From NCBI GenBank assembly GCA_041166085.1, contig JBEEFP010000050.1, positions 1 to 64,000 of the forward strand: DNA of 64,000 nucleotides, written 5' to 3'. Shown one piece after another: positions 59,377 to 64,000 of the stretch. The translations under genes were made by a program, and so were the position numbers. Every line of letters starts with the position of its first letter. The stretch's first letter is position 1. The notes beneath the pieces are model-generated. The model did not search any database, had not been told where the DNA came from, and was given only the letters and a program-made list of their open reading frames with translations. The stretch comes from JBEEFP01 sp041166085. Its GTDB lineage: Bacteria; Actinomycetota; Acidimicrobiia; Acidimicrobiales; JAFATL01.

Positions 59377-60264
59377 GTGAGCGCGGTCCAGCACCTGAAG
59401 CGCTGGGTGCCCCGTCGGCAGCGCCGTCGGTTCGCGAGGGCGCGTGTGGGCGCGCGTACGCACATCCCGCTCACTCGGGTACTGCCCGACGCGCTGGTCA
59501 TCGGCGCTCAGCGATCGGGGACAAGCTCGCTGTACAAGTACCTCGAGGCCCATCCGCAGCTGATGCCGTCGATCCGCAAGGAGACCGAGTACTTCACGTT
59601 CTGGTTCGACAAGGGCGACCGCTGGTACCGCTCCCACTTCCCGACGCAGGCCCGCATGGCCGCGGCCCGCCGCGGGGGCAGGCCGGCCCAGGCCTTCGAG
59701 GCCACGCCCTACTACCTGTTCCACCCGCATGCCCCCGAACGTGCGGCTGCCGTCGTCCCTCACGCCCGTCTGGTGGCGGTGCTGCGCAACCCGGTGGAGC
59801 GGGCCTACTCGCACTGGCAGCACGAGGTGCGGGGCGGTCGAGAGTCCCTGTCGTTCGAGGAGGCGATCGACGCCGAGCCGGAGCGAGTGGACACCGAGGA
59901 GCGCCGGTTGCAGAACGATCCGTCGTACCGCAGCAACCGCCACCACCGCTTCTCCTATGTCGGCCGGGGCCGCTACGCAATGCAACTCGAGCGCTGGCTG
60001 GCCCACTACCCCCGTGAGCAACTGCTCGTGGTTCGCAGCGAGGACCTGTACGCGGATCCAGCGTCGACGTTCCTGCGCATCGTCGAGCACATGGGCGTGG
60101 ACCAGTGGGAGCCGGCGGAGTTCCGCAATCACAGTTACGAAGGGCTCAGGCCAGAGGCCGGGCCGCCCATGGCCCCTGCGACGCGCACCCGACTCGAGGC
60201 CACCTTCGAGGCCGACAACGAACGACTGGCCCGGCTGCTGGAACGCCCGGCCATGTGGAGCTGA
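59377..60264 (+). CDS. Sulfotransferase 5 (PAPS-dependent)
   Basis: The 295-residue enzyme has a basic N-terminal extension (WVPRRQRRRFARARVGAR), the 5' loop IGAQRSGTSSLYKYLEAHPQ and the 3' motif VLRNPVERAYSHWQHE. It resembles bacterial and animal-type carbohydrate sulfotransferases. It is followed four bases later by sulfotransferase 6. Confidence 0.9.
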   Translation: MSAVQHLKRWVPRRQRRRFARARVGARTHIPLTRVLPDALVIGAQRSGTSSLYKYLEAHPQLMPSIRKETEYFTFWFDKGDRWYRSHFPTQARMAAARRGGRPAQAFEATPYYLFHPHAPERAAAVVPHARLVAVLRNPVERAYSHWQHEVRGGRESLSFEEAIDAEPERVDTEERRLQNDPSYRSNRHHRFSYVGRGRYAMQLERWLAHYPREQLLVVRSEDLYADPASTFLRIVEHMGVDQWEPAEFRNHSYEGLRPEAGPPMAPATRTRLEATFEADNERLARLLERPAMWS

Positions 60265-60268
60265 TCGC

Positions 60269-61153
60269 GTGCTCCCGAACTCCGTGATCATCGGGGCACA
60301 GAAGGCTGGTACCACCGCGCTCAAGCTCGCTCTCAAAGCCCACCCCGACGTGGACGCACCGCGAGGTGAGTGCCCGTTCTTCGAGGACCCGTACTACGAC
60401 AGCGACGACCTCGGGCCGCTCGAAGCGCTGTTCGCAGGGTCGACCGCGTCGGTGCGCGTCATCAAGCGGCCGGACTACCTGGCCCACCCCGAGTGCGCCG
60501 AGCGCATCCACCGCCACCTCCTCGACGTCAGTCTCGTCGCGGTGCTTCGCCACCCCGTCGAGCGGGCCGTGTCCGCGTACTTCCATTTCGTCGCCCGGGG
60601 CATGCTGCCCCTGCGCGGCCTCGACAACGGGATGCGCCGCCTCCTCCAAGGCGACGAACGGCCCGCGGCCCAGGACGTCCTGAACTACGGCTACTACCAC
60701 CGTCAGCTCACCGCCTACACCAACGTGTTCCCGCGTGAGCGTTTGCACGTCATCCGCTACGAGGAGTTGCGCTTCAGCTTCGGCGCCGCCCTCCATGACG
60801 TGCAGGTGTTCCTCGGTCTCGACCCGGAGCGGATGGGGTCGCTACCGCCGTTGTCGGCCAACGAGAGCATGTACGCCCTGCCCCGCCTCTCGGTCCATCG
60901 TCTGCGCACGCGCATCCGCTCCGACCGCGATACCGCGCGCGGGCACACGCATCCCCGCACCGCGATGCGCGCACCCGCACGATGGGCCAGCGCCGCCCTC
61001 CACGGGGTGGACCGCCGCGCGCTGGCGCGACTCGACAGCAGCAAGCCGATCCTTGCTCCCGACCTGCGGGCCGAGCTGCTCGAGCGGTACCGCGACGACA
61101 CCGATCAGCTCGAGGTGTGGCTGGGCGTCGACCTCTCGGATTGGAAGCGCTGA
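60269..61153 (+). CDS. Sulfotransferase 6 (PAPS-dependent)
   Basis: The 294-residue enzyme has the 5' loop IGAQKAGTTALKLALKAHPD and the 3' motif VLRHPVERAVSAYFHF. SGTT is replaced by AGTT, a tolerated variant. The GTG at 60269 has GGAG 8 bases upstream. It is convergent with the propeller lipoprotein gene, whose end is 7 bases away. Confidence 0.88.
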   Translation: MLPNSVIIGAQKAGTTALKLALKAHPDVDAPRGECPFFEDPYYDSDDLGPLEALFAGSTASVRVIKRPDYLAHPECAERIHRHLLDVSLVAVLRHPVERAVSAYFHFVARGMLPLRGLDNGMRRLLQGDERPAAQDVLNYGYYHRQLTAYTNVFPRERLHVIRYEELRFSFGAALHDVQVFLGLDPERMGSLPPLSANESMYALPRLSVHRLRTRIRSDRDTARGHTHPRTAMRAPARWASAALHGVDRRALARLDSSKPILAPDLRAELLERYRDDTDQLEVWLGVDLSDWKR

Positions 61154-61160
61154 GACCGAA

Positions 61161-62633
61161 CTACGCCAGGTCGATGACGACGAGGACGATGGTGCCGAAC
61201 GGCTCCTGGCTGTCGGGCGGACCCGCGTTGAACCCCACGTAGGCCCGCTTGCCCGAGGGGTCGAGGGCCACGTCATAGGAACCCCCGAGCCGCAGCTGGA
61301 GCTGCTTCTCGGCCAGGTCGTTGACACGCACGACGACCGTCTGGTCGCCGGTCTTGGTGTCGACGCGGATCAGCGGACTGCCCTGCTCCCAGCTCCTCCC
61401 GTGGGCGTCGGGAACGTAGTAGAAAGCGTCGCCCTTCGGGTCGAGGGCCATGGAGGCGGTGTACCCCTTGGCGTCGCCGAGCACGTCGATGCTGCCGTCG
61501 GGATGCAGCGCGAAGAACTTGTCTGGCAGCCGGGTGACGCCATAGATCGTGCCGTCGGGTCCGGGACGCGTCGATGCCCGCATGTACGCACCGGGAAGCT
61601 TCGCCGGTAGGACGTCGAGCTTCTTCGTCGCCGGGTCATAGCGCTTGAGTTGGCTGTCGCCACCCGAGTAATAGGCGACGCCCTTGGGTCCAACGGCCAC
61701 GTTCCGGTAGCCGGCCTGCGTGCCGTCGTCCTGGAAGACGACCTTGCCGGTCTTGATGTCGTAGACGAAGAAGACGCCGGGCTTCACCTTCGCTTCGCTG
61801 TTGCCCTCCTCGTCGCTGCCCGTGCTGTCGGCAGCTCCGCCCGCCTTCTTGCCCGACCCCTTCTGCTTGACCGAGGTGGCCGTGCTGGACGAATCGGCCG
61901 CCGCCGCGGCCAGCGGATCAGGGGCCTCCCCGTAGAGCAGCCCGCCGGCCGTCCACGTCGTCATCGAGGGAATGCCGTGCTTGGGCACGGGTACGTCGAG
62001 CTTGGTGATCGCACCGGAGCCGGGGTCGACCCGGAGAAGGAGGTCGCCGTCATAGCCGTTGCCATAGGCGATGTCCTTCGACGCGCCCCAGTAGGTCGCC
62101 GCGTAGAGCTTCCCGTCAGGGCCGAGGCCCATCTGTGCGTGGATCTTGCCGTAGCCCCAGGCCCCGTCGTTGTGCCCCACCGACGAGTCGACGTCGCTCA
62201 GCATCCGGAGGCGGCCGCTGTCGGGTGAGAACTCGTAGAAGTAGGCATTCCCGTTGACGCCGCAGTGGTCGCCCACCGCCGAGAAGAACCGACCGTCTGC
62301 CAGCGCCACGCCCTGGCCCCACTGGCTCCAGAGCTTGGCCTGGTAGTCGGGGTGCGGATACGTCACGGCCTGCACGTGTGGCCCGGCGCCACCAGCCGCC
62401 TGCAGATCCTTGGCGGTCGCCGACATGTCGCTGGCCTTCTGCGGCGTGGCGCAGCCCTTGCCGCCGCCGGCGTCACCCGAGGCGGCATCACCCGGGCGGG
62501 TCTTCGCGGTTGCTTTCGCCGTTGTCGAGGTCGTCGACGTGGCCGCCTTGCTGCCGCCGTTGCAGGCGGCAGCCACGAGGGCGATGACAAATGCGATGCA
62601 GAACAAGCGAACGGACCGACGATGGGGGGACAA
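61161..62633 (-). CDS. Secreted beta-propeller lipoprotein
   Basis: The 490-residue protein has a lipoprotein signal ending VAAAC with Cys24, a Thr/Ser/Ala-rich linker and about six repeats of a PQQ/NHL-like propeller, such as GLGPDGKLYAATYWG and RPGPDGTIYGVTRL. A charged, low-complexity insert lies near residues 235-275. The start is a TTG at 62633 with GGAGG six bases upstream (62640-62644 in plus coordinates), a strong site. It may bind or process the glycan outside the cell; no catalytic residues are evident. Confidence 0.8.
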   Translation of the reverse strand: MSPHRRSVRLFCIAFVIALVAAACNGGSKAATSTTSTTAKATAKTRPGDAASGDAGGGKGCATPQKASDMSATAKDLQAAGGAGPHVQAVTYPHPDYQAKLWSQWGQGVALADGRFFSAVGDHCGVNGNAYFYEFSPDSGRLRMLSDVDSSVGHNDGAWGYGKIHAQMGLGPDGKLYAATYWGASKDIAYGNGYDGDLLLRVDPGSGAITKLDVPVPKHGIPSMTTWTAGGLLYGEAPDPLAAAAADSSSTATSVKQKGSGKKAGGAADSTGSDEEGNSEAKVKPGVFFVYDIKTGKVVFQDDGTQAGYRNVAVGPKGVAYYSGGDSQLKRYDPATKKLDVLPAKLPGAYMRASTRPGPDGTIYGVTRLPDKFFALHPDGSIDVLGDAKGYTASMALDPKGDAFYYVPDAHGRSWEQGSPLIRVDTKTGDQTVVVRVNDLAEKQLQLRLGGSYDVALDPSGKRAYVGFNAGPPDSQEPFGTIVLVVIDLA

Positions 62634-62718
62634 GCGTGACCTCCGGACCGGGTCATAGTAGGAGTGGGTTCGACCGGTCCGGACGCGCCCCGTGGGCGGC
62701 GGCCGAGTGTGGCCTGAC

Positions 62719-62724
62719 TACCGT
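62719..62724 (+). promoter_or_regulatory. -10 box TACCGT of sulfotransferase 7
   Basis: TACCGT is followed by 8 bases and the GTG at 62733. Confidence 0.5.
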
Positions 62725-62732
62725 GAGCGTCG

Positions 62733-63680
62733 GTGCCCGCGCCCTTCCCCTTCGTCGTCGGGCGTGGCCGCTCAGGAACCACGCTCCTACGCGCCATGCT
62801 CGATTCCCACCCCGACGTCGCCGTCCCGGACGAGGCGCCGTGGCTCGTTCGCCTCGCCCGCGATCGGGCCGCGATGGAGCTCGGAGGTCGGCTGTCGGTC
62901 GAGCGGCTGCTCGACCGGCTGAACGCCGACCGCTCCTTCCGCCGTTGGGGCCTGCCTGAAGGCGAGGTCCGCGCCACCCTCGAGGGCGAGGCGCCCGCCA
63001 CCTTTGCCGACGCGGTGAGATGCCTGTACCGCATGCACGCGAACCGCCAGCGCAAGTCCCGGTACGGCGACAAGACGCCATGGGCGGTCATGCACATCGG
63101 GCTCCTGGCAGGGCTGTTCCCCGAAGCGCGCTTCGTGCACGTGATCCGGGACGGCCGCGACGTCGCCCTCTCGTATCTGGAGGCAGGGTTCGGTCCGCCG
63201 ACGCTGGAGGCGGGTGCCCTCGAATGGCGGCGCTACGTGGAGGCGGGTCGTCGCGCCGGCCGCGCCCTCGGCCCCACCCGCTATCTCGAAGCGCGCTACG
63301 AGGACCTGGTCGCGTCACCCCAAGCGGTGCTCGAACGCATCTGCGCGTTCCTCGAGCTGCCGTTCGTCCCTGGGATGCTCCTCTACTACGAGCGGGCCGA
63401 CGAGGTCGTCGGGTCGATGCCCCACCCGCAGGCTCGCCGCAACGTGTACCTCCCGCCCACGACCGGCCTGCGCGATTGGCGGTCGGCGCTCAATCCGACC
63501 CAGCAGGCCCTGTTCACCGCGCTGGCGGGCAAGCTCCTCGCCACCCTCGACTACGAACCGGGGCCGAGGCCGACGCCGAGGGTGTGGGCGGCCGCGCTCG
63601 GCGCTCACGTGCGTTGGCGAGCCGACCGGGTGTCGGTGCGCCTCGGCCGGGGCTCGAGCCCTCAGCCGTCGAACGAGTAG
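62733..63680 (+). CDS. Sulfotransferase 7 (PAPS-dependent)
   Basis: The 315-residue enzyme has the 5' loop VGRGRSGTTLLRAMLDSHPD and the 3' motif VIRDGRDVALSYLEAG of the Sulfotransfer_3 type, plus YGDKTPWAVMHI, also conserved in that group. It differs from the other sulfotransferases here, suggesting a different acceptor. Its last 19 bases overlap the convergent gene. Confidence 0.9.
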   Translation: MPAPFPFVVGRGRSGTTLLRAMLDSHPDVAVPDEAPWLVRLARDRAAMELGGRLSVERLLDRLNADRSFRRWGLPEGEVRATLEGEAPATFADAVRCLYRMHANRQRKSRYGDKTPWAVMHIGLLAGLFPEARFVHVIRDGRDVALSYLEAGFGPPTLEAGALEWRRYVEAGRRAGRALGPTRYLEARYEDLVASPQAVLERICAFLELPFVPGMLLYYERADEVVGSMPHPQARRNVYLPPTTGLRDWRSALNPTQQALFTALAGKLLATLDYEPGPRPTPRVWAAALGAHVRWRADRVSVRLGRGSSPQPSNE

Positions 63681-64000
63681 CCAGCGAGGAAGTCGACGGC
63701 GGCGATGCGTCGCTCGACGTCACTGCGGAGCTCGGGGGTCCATGGTGCGTCATGACGAGTACGCCGCGGTGAGGTGAAGAGGATGGAGGCGCAGTCGTCG
63801 AGGTACCCCGGTCCGGCGTCGAGCCCGACGAAACGAACCAACGATCCGATGGTGCGATGCGGCGACTCGATGAGATCCTCGTGCCGCAGGTCGAGCACCT
63901 GCCCGGGCGCCAGGCGCGCGCGCAGGCCTGCGTTCACCTCGCACGCCGAGAAGTAGAAGTCGATCGCCCCGGGCAGCGACGCATGCTTGCCGCGCCGGCG
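63662..64000 (-). CDS. Sulfotransferase 8, partial (cut by window end)
   Basis: The reading frame stays open to base 64000, giving the last 112 residues. LDLRHEDLIESPHRTIGSLV and ILFTSPRRTRHDAPW correspond to the same regions of sulfotransferase 3 (LDLRHEDLIADPAATLATLA and ILFAAPRRTRERAPW), so the two are paralogues. The PAPS loops lie outside the window. Confidence 0.75.
   Translation of the reverse strand, partial: RRRGKHASLPGAIDFYFSACEVNAGLRARLAPGQVLDLRHEDLIESPHRTIGSLVRFVGLDAGPGYLDDCASILFTSPRRTRHDAPWTPELRSDVERRIAAVDFLAGYSFDG

Overview
This is a high-GC bacterial chromosome segment, almost certainly from an actinobacterium. Three kinds of evidence support this. Many genes begin directly downstream of a TANNNT -10 box, the leaderless style common in Actinobacteria. 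Three members of the mycothiol-dependent maleylpyruvate isomerase (DinB-like) family are present. A TIGR03960/TIGR03936 radical-SAM pair lies beside rne-rplU-rpmA-obgE. A complete mreBCD-mrdA-rodA elongasome inside the same operon fits an Acidimicrobiia-type lineage better than mycobacteria. The class-level assignment is an inference from gene order and domain content.

Layout. (1) 50-3676, minus strand: proA followed by a MoxR AAA ATPase and a CoxE-type VWA protein. (2) 3677-20239, mostly plus strand: an accessory block that separates proA from proB. It holds a tightly overlapped GNAT / TerB-AAA / solute-binding / VWA-lipoprotein operon, a cupin, a sigma factor with a membrane beta-propeller protein, an ArsR-SRPBCC-DinB operon with a readable promoter and two operators, a hydrolase, a VOC protein, a CDF-like membrane protein, a coiled-coil/PspA pair, two more DinB-like proteins and a lone FtsX-type permease. 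(3) 20240-41085, minus strand: about 21 kb of co-oriented core genes, in transcription order tig, clpP, clpX, a Lys/Ala-rich membrane protein, a degenerate valyl-tRNA-synthetase-like protein, folC, ndk, mreB, mreC, mreD, mrdA, a possible 47-residue ORF, rodA, the radical-SAM pair, rne, rplU, rpmA, obgE and proB. (4) 41252-41496: a tRNA-Pro remnant, tRNA-Pro(TGG) and tRNA-Gly(TCC). (5) 41567-64000: a surface-glycan locus with six glycosyltransferases, a tyrosine-autokinase-type chain-length regulator, a Wzm/Wzt-type ABC exporter, a polytopic membrane protein, an asparagine synthase, a secreted beta-propeller lipoprotein and eight sulfotransferases. The last sulfotransferase is cut by the window edge.

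How the parts fit. The core operon couples protein folding and turnover (tig-clpPX), nucleotide and folate metabolism (ndk, folC), cell elongation (mre-mrdA-rodA) and ribosome biogenesis (rne, rplU, rpmA, obgE). The glycan locus most simply encodes synthesis, export and heavy sulfation of a cell-surface polysaccharide. The most unusual items are the sulfotransferase-rich glycan locus, the synthetase-like protein in the usual valS position beside folC that has lost catalytic signatures, the TerB-AAA/SBP/VWA operon sharing a palindromic operator with proA, the coupled 47-residue ORF between mrdA and rodA, and several unexplained dyads. No CRISPR array, insertion sequence, prophage or rRNA gene was seen.
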